Assembly (NCBI GenBank): GCA_016840905.1
Contig: JAEORM010000020.1
Span: 1-33,930 of the forward strand
DNA from: Candidatus Gerdarchaeota archaeon
Lineage (GTDB): Archaea > Asgardarchaeota > Heimdallarchaeia > JABLTI01
Length of the DNA: 33,930 nt
Direction: 5' to 3'
Part shown: in pieces, positions 16,685 through 24,670 of the stretch
Position numbering within the stretch: the stretch's first letter is position 1
How the letters are laid out: each line of letters starts with the position of its first letter
Position numbers and translations under genes: made by a program
Notes under the pieces: model-generated
Database searches by the model: none
Seen by the model: only the letters and a program-made list of their open reading frames with translations
What the model was told of the DNA's origin: nothing

Positions 16685-17536
16685 ATGGGTAATACAGGTT
16701 TAATTAGTATAGTAGAACGCGAACACGTGAAATCACTCTTAGATCATGGTAAGAGAATTGATGGAAGACGATTTGATGAATTTAGAAAAATAGTAATAAT
16801 ACCGGGTTATATCCCCAAAGCTGAAGGTTCAGCAATAGTCAAAATAGGTCGATCAAAAGTTATTGCTGGTGTTAAAGCTCAAATGGGTGAACCTTTTGAA
16901 GATACTCCAGATGAAGGTGTAGTAACAGCTACAGTCGAATTGATACCAATTGCTTCACCAAGCTTTGAATCAGGTCCTCCCAGAGAAAACGCAATTGAAC
17001 TTGCACGTGTAACTGATAGACCAATCCGTGAATCAAATTGTGTAAACAATGATTCACTTGTTGTTGTTCCAGGCAAAACAGTTTGGGTACTTTTCATTGA
17101 TATCTATGTATTAGATCATGATGGTAATCTTTTTGATGCCTGTGAATTAGCTGCATTAGCTGCTTTAAGAAACACTCAACTCCCTAATGTAAAAGTAACT
17201 ACTGATGAACAAGGTAACGAGGAACTTGAAATCTTAGAAACAACTCATCCTTTAAAATTAGATTATTTACCAATCAGCTGTACATTTGCCAAAATTGGTG
17301 ACAATTTAATTGTTGACCCAGTTTTGAAAGAAGAAAGCATCCAAGATGCTCGTATAACTCTTGCATTCACAGAAGAAAACAAGATTTGCTCAACCCAAAA
17401 AGGAGAATCTGGTACATTTAGTCTTGATGAAATCAAAAAATGTATTGATATTGCATCAGAAAGAACGAAAGAAATAAGAACTAAATTGGATGAATTCACA
17501 GACATAAAGGGTAATCCTTGGTCTGATGACAAATAA
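16685..17536 (+). CDS. rrp42: Exosome subunit Rrp42
   Basis: The non-catalytic RNase PH-fold partner of Rrp41 in the exosome ring. Hallmarks: KRIDGRRFDEFRKI, EGSAIVKIGRSKVIAGVKAQMG, ELARVTDRPIRESNCVN and VPGKTVWVLFIDIYVLDHDGN. It has the 283 residues expected of archaeal Rrp42 and no added tail, in contrast to the preceding gene. A GGAGG Shine-Dalgarno precedes the ATG, 18 nt after the rrp41 stop. L37Ae follows. Confidence 0.96.
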   Translation: MGNTGLISIVEREHVKSLLDHGKRIDGRRFDEFRKIVIIPGYIPKAEGSAIVKIGRSKVIAGVKAQMGEPFEDTPDEGVVTATVELIPIASPSFESGPPRENAIELARVTDRPIRESNCVNNDSLVVVPGKTVWVLFIDIYVLDHDGNLFDACELAALAALRNTQLPNVKVTTDEQGNEELEILETTHPLKLDYLPISCTFAKIGDNLIVDPVLKEESIQDARITLAFTEENKICSTQKGESGTFSLDEIKKCIDIASERTKEIRTKLDEFTDIKGNPWSDDK

Positions 17537-17566
17537 AAATCTTAAAGCAATAAGAGGCGATAATCT

Positions 17567-17857
17567 TTGACAAGAAGAACTAAGAAAGTAGGAACAACTG
17601 GTCGTTTTGGTCCACGTTATGGTTCACAGCTAAAGAAACGATTCCTAAAAATCGAAGATAGTACAAATGCAACTCATAAATGTCCAAACTGTGCTACTCC
17701 AGCAGTGAGTAAAAAATCAGTTGGAATTTGGGAATGCAAAAAATGCAATTTAACCTTTGCCGGTGGTGCCTGGATTCCTGTAACTCCATCTGGACAAACT
17801 GCTGTTAGAACTGCATCGAGTTTGGAAGAACAACGACTTGAGAAGTCTAAGAAATGA
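17567..17857 (+). CDS. rpl37ae: Large ribosomal subunit protein eL43 (L37Ae)
   Basis: A 96-residue zinc-binding ribosomal protein. The family start TRRTKKVGTTGRFGPRYG and two CxxC knuckles (KCPNCAT and WECKKCNLTFAGGAW) are present. It starts at TTG with GAGGCGA 7 nt upstream. Its stop TGA overlaps the ATG of the Brix gene (ATGA), so the two are translationally coupled. In many archaea the RNA polymerase subunit RpoP follows L37Ae; here it is absent. Confidence 0.96.
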   Translation: MTRRTKKVGTTGRFGPRYGSQLKKRFLKIEDSTNATHKCPNCATPAVSKKSVGIWECKKCNLTFAGGAWIPVTPSGQTAVRTASSLEEQRLEKSKK

Positions 17858-18522
17858 CAGAACGAGAAATTGCTCCATTTGATAAATTTGTCTTAACTAC
17901 TTCAAGGAAACCCAGCCAAAGAACACGATCATTCGTACGTGATTTGGTAAGGGTTATCCCTTGGTCCTTTCATTTTACAAGAGGTTCCTGTAGTTTAGAT
18001 GAACTCTCAGATGAGATCAAAGCATTAGGTATCAATAGATTGCTAATTCTATATGAAAAGAAAGGGAATCCAAGTCTAATAAAATTCTATAAGTTAGTTG
18101 ATGAAAAACTTGTGGAACGAGATTATCGTGTCAGAATAAAAGGTATCAGTTTAGCTAGAGAATTAAAAAGAGGACGATCAGTTTTTACTCAAGAATCAAA
18201 GTTTCGAGTAATAAATCATTGTGAGTCCGAATTTGGCGAACAACTTTATACAATGCTTTCTTTATTCTTCAATTTTGAGCGTACAAGAGAATTACCTCGA
18301 GACCCTAATTTCAAAGGTATAGCCATATCCCTTTCTGATGATAGGAACAGTCACATTATTATTGATTTCCAACAAATAGAAACAAAAGAAATGATTGGTC
18401 CAAGAATTACCGTTTCCGATGTTTTCTTAGGAAAGAAAGGAGAAGTCATTCGTTCATTAATAGCTGCAATAGGATTAGGCAAAAGACGTGAAAGGAAATC
18501 AAGAGATTCAGATAATAGCTGA
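17854..18522 (+). CDS. Brix-domain ribosome biogenesis protein (archaeal Imp4-like)
   Basis: A 222-residue protein made almost only of a Brix domain. LTTSRKPSQRTRSFVRDLVRVIP at the N-terminus is the diagnostic part; FHFTRGSCSLDELSDEI and RLLILYEKKGNPSLIKFY follow, and the second half carries the FNHITIDF-like strand region HIIIDFQQI and the acidic/basic GPRITVSDVF. Archaeal Brix proteins are single-gene relatives of eukaryotic Imp4, Rpf1 and Ssf1 and are thought to work in rRNA processing. Its ATG overlaps the L37Ae stop. Confidence 0.9.
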   Translation: MTEREIAPFDKFVLTTSRKPSQRTRSFVRDLVRVIPWSFHFTRGSCSLDELSDEIKALGINRLLILYEKKGNPSLIKFYKLVDEKLVERDYRVRIKGISLARELKRGRSVFTQESKFRVINHCESEFGEQLYTMLSLFFNFERTRELPRDPNFKGIAISLSDDRNSHIIIDFQQIETKEMIGPRITVSDVFLGKKGEVIRSLIAAIGLGKRRERKSRDSDNS

Positions 18523-18543
18523 ATAAAGTATTGGTGAAATGGT

Positions 18544-18831
18544 TTGTCATTAGATTTAGAAGAAGAATCTTCGAATGAAGAGGAACTAAATTTCTATTCT
18601 GAATTAATTATTACTACAATAAATACAAAAATCCTTGATGCAGTCTATGAAGCTATTTATCCTGAAACGACAGTAGTGATTTCATCTCGAGGAAGAACAT
18701 CAATAGAAATACAAGATACTAATAAACTCATTTTGAAGTTCTTCGCAACAGATTTTATCTCCTTAAGAGCAATGATAGGATCTTATCTTCGATGGGTAGA
18801 CGCAGCGATATCTTCAATATTAACAAAATAG
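18544..18831 (+). CDS. pcc1: KEOPS complex subunit Pcc1
   Basis: A 95-residue dimer-forming subunit of KEOPS, which makes t6A in ANN-decoding tRNAs. The family features are a small alpha/beta fold with TTINTKILDAVYEAIYPE near the start, RTSIEIQDTNKLILKFFATDFISLRAMIGSYLRW in the core, and a C-terminal helix. It starts at TTG with GGTGA 6 nt upstream. The first 17 residues are unusually acidic. It is separated by 21 nt from the Brix gene and closes the exosome cluster, a place it also has in other archaea. Confidence 0.88.
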   Translation: MSLDLEEESSNEEELNFYSELIITTINTKILDAVYEAIYPETTVVISSRGRTSIEIQDTNKLILKFFATDFISLRAMIGSYLRWVDAAISSILTK

Positions 18832-18882
18832 CTAATTTAGTAAGAGTACCTATTACTATTAACAATCCATCCAAGACAAAAG

Positions 18883-18898
18883 ATTTAAAATATAAAGT
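18883..18898 (+). promoter_or_regulatory. Candidate promoter (TATA region) of eS30
   Basis: GATTTAAAATATAAAG lies about 56-70 nt upstream of the eS30 ATG, in the 122-bp gap after pcc1. A start around 18915 would leave a leader of about 40 nt with the AAGGA Shine-Dalgarno. Confidence 0.35.
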
Positions 18899-18953
18899 TA
18901 AATCAAAACAAATAAAAATAGATAATATGAATTTGTCCTAGAAGGAATTTACA

Positions 18954-19127
18954 ATGACACACGGTTCAGTACAAAAAGCCGGAAAAGTAAGAAATGCTAC
19001 TCCTAAAGTAGAACAGAAAAAACATCTTTCTCTTTCTCCACGGCTAAAAAATAAACATAGATATCACAAAAGGTATGTAAAGGGTATTCTAGCAGGCCAA
19101 CAAAAAGGCTCACGTGGAAGAAGGTAG
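18954..19127 (+). CDS. rps30e: Small ribosomal subunit protein eS30
   Basis: A 57-residue, very basic protein. It begins MTHGSVQKAGKVRNATPKVE, the eS30 signature (HGSL-x-KAGKVR-x-TPKV), and continues with a Lys/Arg/His-rich body ending in RGRR. eS30 binds the mRNA channel of the small subunit. In eukaryotes it is fused to a ubiquitin-like protein (FAU); here no such domain precedes the ATG, which has AAGGA 8 nt upstream. The gene is found in TACK and Asgard archaea and lacking in most euryarchaea, so it helps placement. A hairpin terminator overlaps its stop. Confidence 0.93.
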   Translation: MTHGSVQKAGKVRNATPKVEQKKHLSLSPRLKNKHRYHKRYVKGILAGQQKGSRGRR

Positions 19128-19143
19128 ATTAACCTACCTTTTT
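19121..19143 (+). terminator. Hairpin terminator of eS30
   Basis: AAGGTAG (19121-19127) pairs perfectly with CTACCTT (19134-19140) across a 6-nt loop, and T residues run from 19139 to 19143. The stem includes the last codons and stop of eS30. Confidence 0.6.
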
Positions 19144-19263
19144 ATAATATTATTTCTTTACTACCCTTTGCCCTAGTTATTAAAAAGCAATTTTTTAAAG
19201 TTCAAAAAATAGTTTTAATATCTTGTTAATAGATGACTTCTAGAAAGGTATCTACAAGGAAGA

Positions 19264-20859
19264 ATGTTATTCTTGGTCAAAGAAGCATGTCGAGTAATTA
19301 TTGATCTTATCATGGAAAATCCCCCAAAAACAGCTAATGATCTTGCTAAAATAAAGAGTGCGGTAGCTAAAACATATTCTTTATCAGAATTTCCTAGAAA
19401 TAGTGATATTTTACAAGCTGCAGATGATGACGAAAGGGATTTTCTTTTACCAATTCTTGTTAAAAAGCCCAGTAGAACCATGTCTGGAGTTGCAGTGGTT
19501 GCTGTTATGAGTAAACCTTTGCCTTGTCCCCATGGAAAATGCACTATGTGCCCTGGTGGTGTTGAACAAAATAGTCCTCAATCATATACAGGTTTTGAGC
19601 CTGCAGCTATGCGAGGGAAAATGTATGATTACGATTCTAAAAGGCAAGTAAAAGCTCGATTACAACAATTAGAAGCTATAGGTCATAATACCACTAAAAT
19701 TGATTTAATCTTGATGGGAGGTACCCTACCAGCTGCTCCTTTAGAATACCAAGAATCTTTCATAAAAGGTTGTCTAGATGGCATTACAAATAAAGATTCG
19801 AAAACTATTGAAGAAGCAATACAATTTGCTGAAACTAGTGAGAGAAGATGTATAGGGATAACCGTTGAATCTCGCCCTGACACTTGTTCACTACAGAATT
19901 TAAGGCAATTATTGGATTGGGGAATAACTCGAGTTGAGATAGGAGTTCAAATACTAAACGATAGCGTTTATGAAAGAATTAATAGAGGTCATACAGTTCA
20001 AGACGTTGCTAATGCATTCAAATACTTGCGAGATTTAGGCTTGAAAATAACTGCTCATGTGATGGTTGGTTTACCTGGTATCTCGTGGGAAGAAGAATTA
20101 GCTAGTTATAAAAGATTAATGAGCGATCAACAATTCATACCTGATGAATTGAAAATTTATCCCTTAATGTTAATGGAGAATACTAAACTATATGATGAAT
20201 ATTTAGCTGGGAAATATGAACCATTAACTCATGAGGAGACCGTAAAAAGGGTAGCAGAATTTAAAGCTAATACTTTGCCAAGTATTCGGATAAAACGCAT
20301 TTTACGTGATATACCTGCAACAAGGGTTTTCGCAGGCCCCAAGAAAAGCGACTTGAGAGAACATGCTCAAAGGTATTTAGAGGAAACTGGCAGAAAATGT
20401 CAATGTATTCGATGCCGAGAAGTGGGGCATATGCAGATGAAAGGAATCAGTCCTTCAGTAAAAGATATTGAGTTAGTAAAAAGGGAGTATAATGCTTCGT
20501 TTGGTAAGGAAATCTTTCTTTCATATGAAGATACTTCTCAAGATATCATTCTTGGATTTCTTAGATTACGTCATCCCTCAAAGGATAAAATTATAGCTGC
20601 AGTTCCTGATAATGCTCCATTTTCAATTATTCGTGAATTACATATTTATGGGTCTGTTGTTGGTATAGGTGAGACAGCTGGAGAGACAACCAATTGGCAG
20701 CACAAAGGATATGGTACCAAATTAATAACTGAAGCTGAAGAATTAGCAAGGGATATGGGAAGTGAAATGATTCTAGTAACAAGTGGTATTGGTGTTAGAG
20801 AATATTATGCCAAAAGGGGTTTCGTTCATTTATTACCCTATATGGCTAAAAAATTGTAA
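19264..20859 (+). CDS. elp3: Elp3 family tRNA uridine(34) acetyltransferase
   Basis: Elp3 makes carboxymethyl-type modifications at wobble uridine. The radical SAM part carries PCPHGKCTMCPGG (C-x4-C-x2-C cluster loop), then GPxTFT-equivalent text ending in LILMGGTLPAAP, ITVESRPDTC, RVEIGVQILNDSVY, and HVMVGLPG. A zinc-like CQCIRCREVGH follows near residue 380-391. The C-terminal GNAT domain has HKGYGTKLITEAEELAR for acetyl-CoA binding and ends YYAKRGFVHLLPYMAKKL. At 531 residues it is full length. The gene stands alone and ends 2 nt from the convergent gpmI. Confidence 0.97.
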   Translation: MLFLVKEACRVIIDLIMENPPKTANDLAKIKSAVAKTYSLSEFPRNSDILQAADDDERDFLLPILVKKPSRTMSGVAVVAVMSKPLPCPHGKCTMCPGGVEQNSPQSYTGFEPAAMRGKMYDYDSKRQVKARLQQLEAIGHNTTKIDLILMGGTLPAAPLEYQESFIKGCLDGITNKDSKTIEEAIQFAETSERRCIGITVESRPDTCSLQNLRQLLDWGITRVEIGVQILNDSVYERINRGHTVQDVANAFKYLRDLGLKITAHVMVGLPGISWEEELASYKRLMSDQQFIPDELKIYPLMLMENTKLYDEYLAGKYEPLTHEETVKRVAEFKANTLPSIRIKRILRDIPATRVFAGPKKSDLREHAQRYLEETGRKCQCIRCREVGHMQMKGISPSVKDIELVKREYNASFGKEIFLSYEDTSQDIILGFLRLRHPSKDKIIAAVPDNAPFSIIRELHIYGSVVGIGETAGETTNWQHKGYGTKLITEAEELARDMGSEMILVTSGIGVREYYAKRGFVHLLPYMAKKL

Positions 20860-20861
20860 TG

Positions 20862-22535
20862 TTACTTGAAGAATGCAAGTAAGCTATCTCTATATTGAGC
20901 TGGTTGTTTAAAGCCTAGTAAATTCAGAATTGTCGAAGCAACATTACTTAAACCTGGATTTTCCAAATCAATAGAAATTTCATATTCAGAATTCCAATTT
21001 TTATCAATTATCCAAAACCCAACAGGATTTAATGAATGTGAAGTTTTTGGTGAACCATCTGGGAATTTCATTTCTTCACAATTACCATGATCAGCTGTCA
21101 CAATAGTAATACCATTCAATGAATTTACTGTATCAATTAATTCTTTAACACACTCATCAACAATTTGAACTGCTTTTATAGCTGAATCAAGAATACCTGT
21201 ATGCCCTACCATATCTCCGTTAGCGAAATTTACTCTAACAAATTTAAATTTACCACTTTTTAATGCTTCAATTGTTCTTTGACAAACTTCTTTAGCTTTC
21301 ATCTCAGGATATGTAGGGATCATTTCATTTGGATCAGATTTAATTTCAACGTACTGCTCTTTTTCTCGACAGATATACCCCGATCGATTACCATTCCAGA
21401 AATATGTTACATGTCCAAATTTATGTGTTTCAGCAATAGCAAATGAATTAATGTCATTTGCACAACAATAATCAGAAAGAATGTCCTTAATATCAGGCGG
21501 ATAAACAAGATATTTTTTAGGGATATGTTCATCACCATCGTATTCAACAAGACCAACATAATTTACTTTCGGATAGAATTCTCTGTCAAATTTATCAAAA
21601 TCCTTCTGTTCAAAAGCTTTCGTAATTTGGATTGCTCGGTCACCACGAAAATTAAAATTAATAACTAGATCATTATCTTTGATTTTTCCTACAGGTTCAC
21701 CTTTTGAATCAACTATTACGAAAGGAGGTAAAATTTGATCATTCTTCTCAGGAAAACATTTGCGTGCATGTTCTATTGCTTCTTCAGCTGAATGATAGTA
21801 TCCTTTATACCCATTTGTTAATTCTTCTTGATTTACTTTCCCTAACACATGAGCAAACCAACCCCGTTGAACAATTTTCCAATTGGATTCATAGCGATCC
21901 ATGGTCACAACCATTCTTCCCCCTCCAGAAGCAATCAAATATTTATAAGTGGGATTTTTTTCCATAATCTCTTCTAAAACTACTTCTAAAGGTCTAACAT
22001 AATCTAATGCAGACCTCTCAGGAACATCTCTTCCATCCGTTAAAATATGAAGTCTAACAGAAGATATACCAGAAGAAGCTAATCCTCTTATTAAGCTAAA
22101 TAGTTGCTGCAAATTACTATGAACATTGCCATCTGATAGAAGTCCAATTAAATGAGCAGTGCTTTTTTTCTTTTTAACTTCTGAAGTCAATTTCTCCCAC
22201 ATTTCTGATTGAAACAAACTACCACTACTAATGGCTTTATCAACCAATTTAACACCTTGATCATAGATTTGCCCAGCCCCCAATGCATTATGACCCACTT
22301 CACTGTTGCCCATATCATAATCAGAAAGCATACCAACAGCTTTTCCATGAGCTTGTAGTTTACAGAAAAGATTCTTATCTTTACAGTCTTTAGTGATTTG
22401 GGCTAATGTACTAGGCTTAGCAAGAAAAACAGCGTTTCCATTGTCTTCAGGACCTAATCCAACACCATCCATTATTATTAATAAAATAGGTCCAGATCTA
22501 CCATGAAAGGTGGATAATTTTTCTAATTTGTACAT
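20862..22535 (-). CDS. gpmI: 2,3-bisphosphoglycerate-independent phosphoglycerate mutase, GpmI type
   Basis: It interconverts 3- and 2-phosphoglycerate in glycolysis and gluconeogenesis through a phosphoserine and two Mn ions. Visible: MDGVGLGPEDNGNA with metal Asp23, DMGNSEVGHNALGAG with catalytic Ser78, HILTDGRDVPERSA, NFNFRGDRAIQITKAF and TADHGNCEEM. Most archaea use the distant ApgM type; this is the long GpmI type, and GHNALGAGQIYDQG is the wording I associate with plant and kinetoplastid enzymes rather than with Bacillus (GHLNIGAG). At 557 residues it also has their length. GAGGAT precedes the ATG. Confidence 0.97.
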   Translation of the reverse strand: MYKLEKLSTFHGRSGPILLIIMDGVGLGPEDNGNAVFLAKPSTLAQITKDCKDKNLFCKLQAHGKAVGMLSDYDMGNSEVGHNALGAGQIYDQGVKLVDKAISSGSLFQSEMWEKLTSEVKKKKSTAHLIGLLSDGNVHSNLQQLFSLIRGLASSGISSVRLHILTDGRDVPERSALDYVRPLEVVLEEIMEKNPTYKYLIASGGGRMVVTMDRYESNWKIVQRGWFAHVLGKVNQEELTNGYKGYYHSAEEAIEHARKCFPEKNDQILPPFVIVDSKGEPVGKIKDNDLVINFNFRGDRAIQITKAFEQKDFDKFDREFYPKVNYVGLVEYDGDEHIPKKYLVYPPDIKDILSDYCCANDINSFAIAETHKFGHVTYFWNGNRSGYICREKEQYVEIKSDPNEMIPTYPEMKAKEVCQRTIEALKSGKFKFVRVNFANGDMVGHTGILDSAIKAVQIVDECVKELIDTVNSLNGITIVTADHGNCEEMKFPDGSPKTSHSLNPVGFWIIDKNWNSEYEISIDLENPGLSNVASTILNLLGFKQPAQYRDSLLAFFK

Positions 22536-22721
22536 TATTCGATCCTCAGAAGTTAAATTTCAACATATTTTAGTTCCTTCTAGTAAATTCTACAATCACT
22601 GCAATAAATTTTATCACAAAATAGGAAAGTTTTAGTATTAAAGAGAAGCATTCTACAAACAAAAGATTAGTCTTTGTTCTAAACTATACTTTTTTAATTG
22701 AAAGAAATAAAATAAAGTTAG

Positions 22722-22735
22722 TATTATATTTATAA
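22722..22735 (+). promoter_or_regulatory. Candidate TATA box of the VWA gene
   Basis: TATTATATTTATAA lies 35-48 nt upstream of the ATG at 22770, placing a transcription start near 22755, with a very short leader that still contains GAGG (22758-22761). Confidence 0.4.
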
Positions 22736-22769
22736 TGTTAAAATACTCTTATATAATGAGGATAGTGAA

Positions 22770-23780
22770 ATGACTGAGGAAAAGGCAATAAAAATACACG
22801 AATTAACCTTATCGGTCAGTCCACTTTCTGGAACAGATGTTTTTGATGTAATGTCTTCTTTAAGAAAGGATGTTGACAAACTCAAAGAGTTCCTGGAATC
22901 TTATGATATACAAGAAGGTATCGAGCTTAGCTGGTATGAAAATAATGCTGCGATAAGAATAACTGAAATAACTCCACCACTAAGTCCAGATGAACTTGCT
23001 ACCTATGACATCAGTGAACCCAAAGTAGTTACCCTTCGAACAGAAGACGATATGTTATTTAATACGATACTTATAGTTGACATTTCAAAATCAATGAACG
23101 GTCGCGATCTTGAAGTAAATAATGTAAAATCAGCTGTAGAAAAGATAAGGTCTGTTTTTTCATTTGATAATTTAAATCCATTTCTTGAGCAATTTAAAGA
23201 AGGAAATAACGTCACAAGAAAAGCTGGAGCAATTTTTGCAGGGCTTCTATATCTTAGTGAAAAAACAAGACTTGCGAAAGGTGAAATTATCAGTATTATT
23301 ACTTTTGCTGATAAAGCAGAAGCACTCAATTTAGAAGCAAAAGAATACGTAGTTACCGATACTAAAAGCCAAAAAGTATTGAATCGTATGGCAAAATTAA
23401 TGCTTGAAGAAGTAGATGAAAAAACTGGTATGGCAACAAATATGGCAAATGCAATAGAGAAATGCGAACGAATAGTTAATGCTATACCTAAAAATAAACG
23501 AAAACAACCGATGATGGTAATACTTCTAACAGATGGATTTGATACTAGTCAAAAAGTAAAGGAAGCAGTAATGAACCTCTTTGCAGAAAACGAGAATATT
23601 ATTTTACATGCAGTAGGGTTAGGTCCTTATGTAAATAAAAAAGAATTACTCGAGATAAGTCGATATTGTGGGGGAGAATTATTCATGCCAGATAATTTAG
23701 GGGAATTACTTCAGTGGTATGATAAACGAGCAAAAGATTTGACCATACGATTAAGCGAAATGCAGCAAGGATATAGGTAA
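22770..23780 (+). CDS. VWA-domain protein, function unknown
   Basis: A 336-residue soluble protein with a von Willebrand factor A domain from about residue 97 to the end. The MIDAS metal site is intact: DISKS at 104-108, Thr223 in GMATNMANAIE, and Asp255 in ILLTDGFD, so it should bind a divalent ion and a protein ligand. The 95-residue N-terminal region is not recognised; it holds a predicted helix (VFDVMSSLRKDVDKLKEFL) and a beta-rich part. No signal peptide or membrane segment is seen. It is a single gene followed by a tRNA, and context gives no clue to its partner. Confidence 0.85.
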   Translation: MTEEKAIKIHELTLSVSPLSGTDVFDVMSSLRKDVDKLKEFLESYDIQEGIELSWYENNAAIRITEITPPLSPDELATYDISEPKVVTLRTEDDMLFNTILIVDISKSMNGRDLEVNNVKSAVEKIRSVFSFDNLNPFLEQFKEGNNVTRKAGAIFAGLLYLSEKTRLAKGEIISIITFADKAEALNLEAKEYVVTDTKSQKVLNRMAKLMLEEVDEKTGMATNMANAIEKCERIVNAIPKNKRKQPMMVILLTDGFDTSQKVKEAVMNLFAENENIILHAVGLGPYVNKKELLEISRYCGGELFMPDNLGELLQWYDKRAKDLTIRLSEMQQGYR

Positions 23781-23830
23781 TTTAAATCTGGCAAAAAGAT
23801 TTTAAGGGATAATTTTGTCAATCAGAATTA

Positions 23831-23939
23831 GGATTCGTAGCGCAGCTTGGACAGCGCATCTGCCTCCTAATGAGCAAAAATAAAAATTGAAACAGGAGAA
23901 AGCAGGTGGTCGTGGGTTCAAATCCCACCGGATCCGCCA
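23831..23939 (+). tRNA. tRNA-Arg (anticodon CCU) with a 31-nt intron and encoded CCA
   Basis: The acceptor stem GGATTCG (23831-23837) pairs with CGGATCC (23929-23935) with one T-G pair. The D stem GCGC pairs with GCGC, the anticodon stem TCTGC (23859-23863) with GCAGG (23902-23906), and the T stem GTGGG with CCCAC around TTCAAAT. The anticodon CCT is at 23866-23868. The discriminator is G (23936) and CCA is encoded at 23937-23939. It decodes AGG. Confidence 0.95.
23870..23900 (+). other. tRNA intron at position 37/38 with bulge-helix-bulge splice motif
   Basis: The 4-bp central helix is CTCC (23864-23867) with GGAG (23895-23898). It is flanked by 3-nt bulges TAA (23868-23870) and AAA (23899-23901), exactly the archaeal splicing-endonuclease motif. 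Cutting both bulges after their second base releases 31 nt and restores a 7-nt anticodon loop. The inner helix is only 2 bp (TG with CA). Confidence 0.92.
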
Positions 23940-23949
23940 TTTTACTATT

Positions 23950-24600
23950 TTATTCGTTTTTCTCTCTGTATCTCCCAATAAACGGTAAAAGCATTCCTAC
24001 TTTCTTTTGATAAGCAAAATATTCTTCACCAAATTCTTGTAACAAAATTTCTTCTTCATATTTTGCTGTAAAGTAATAGCCAATTATTCCAAGTATTAAT
24101 GGCAATAATAGATAGTTCATCATAGCTAGTGGGATACCTAGAAAATAATAGCAATATGAAGCATATAATGGATGTCTGACAATTCTAAACCCTAATTTTA
24201 CTGTTAATTTATTTGGCACACCCCAAGAGATAGCTTGAGTTTTACGAGCGATTCTTCCAAGACAAGCAATTATTGTTCCAAAACCAATTATTACCATTCC
24301 AATGTATTGAAATGCTTCTCCAGCAATTGGAATTTCAAAATTACAAATCATCACAAAATTATCCCAAGTGAAAATATGAAGTACTGGCCAGAGAACACTA
24401 AAAACCCAAAAGTAAATGCTTGTTATTACAGTTATGATTTTCACTAAATTTTGGTTCCCCCAAGCAGAATATTCCTTTGCGTTTTCTTTGTATTTCTCTT
24501 GCTTATCTCTTAATGTTAGAATATCTAATGGTATATGAATTAAGAAATAAAGCAGAATATTGGCTCCTATATAATAAGCAATAATGTTATAATTGATCAT
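23950..24600 (-). CDS. Isoprenylcysteine carboxyl methyltransferase-like (ICMT/PEMT family) membrane protein
   Basis: About 216 residues with at least four hydrophobic segments. The C-terminal half has the family signature: GFRIVRHPLYASYCYYFLG, then a membrane hairpin, then EEEILLQEFGEEYFAYQKKVGMLLPF. These residues bind S-adenosylmethionine in ICMT and related phospholipid and NnrU-like methyltransferases; the substrate cannot be told. ATG at 24600 is preferred, though a TTG three codons upstream is open. It follows the hydrogenase protease by about 70 nt on the same strand, so it may be a read-through member of that operon or independent. Confidence 0.78.
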   Translation of the reverse strand: MINYNIIAYYIGANILLYFLIHIPLDILTLRDKQEKYKENAKEYSAWGNQNLVKIITVITSIYFWVFSVLWPVLHIFTWDNFVMICNFEIPIAGEAFQYIGMVIIGFGTIIACLGRIARKTQAISWGVPNKLTVKLGFRIVRHPLYASYCYYFLGIPLAMMNYLLLPLILGIIGYYFTAKYEEEILLQEFGEEYFAYQKKVGMLLPFIGRYREKNE

Positions 24601-24670
24601 AGATACCAATAAAATTCTTTGGTGTTTCAGATTATAAATGTTATATCAATTGTAATACCAATTTGTAAAT

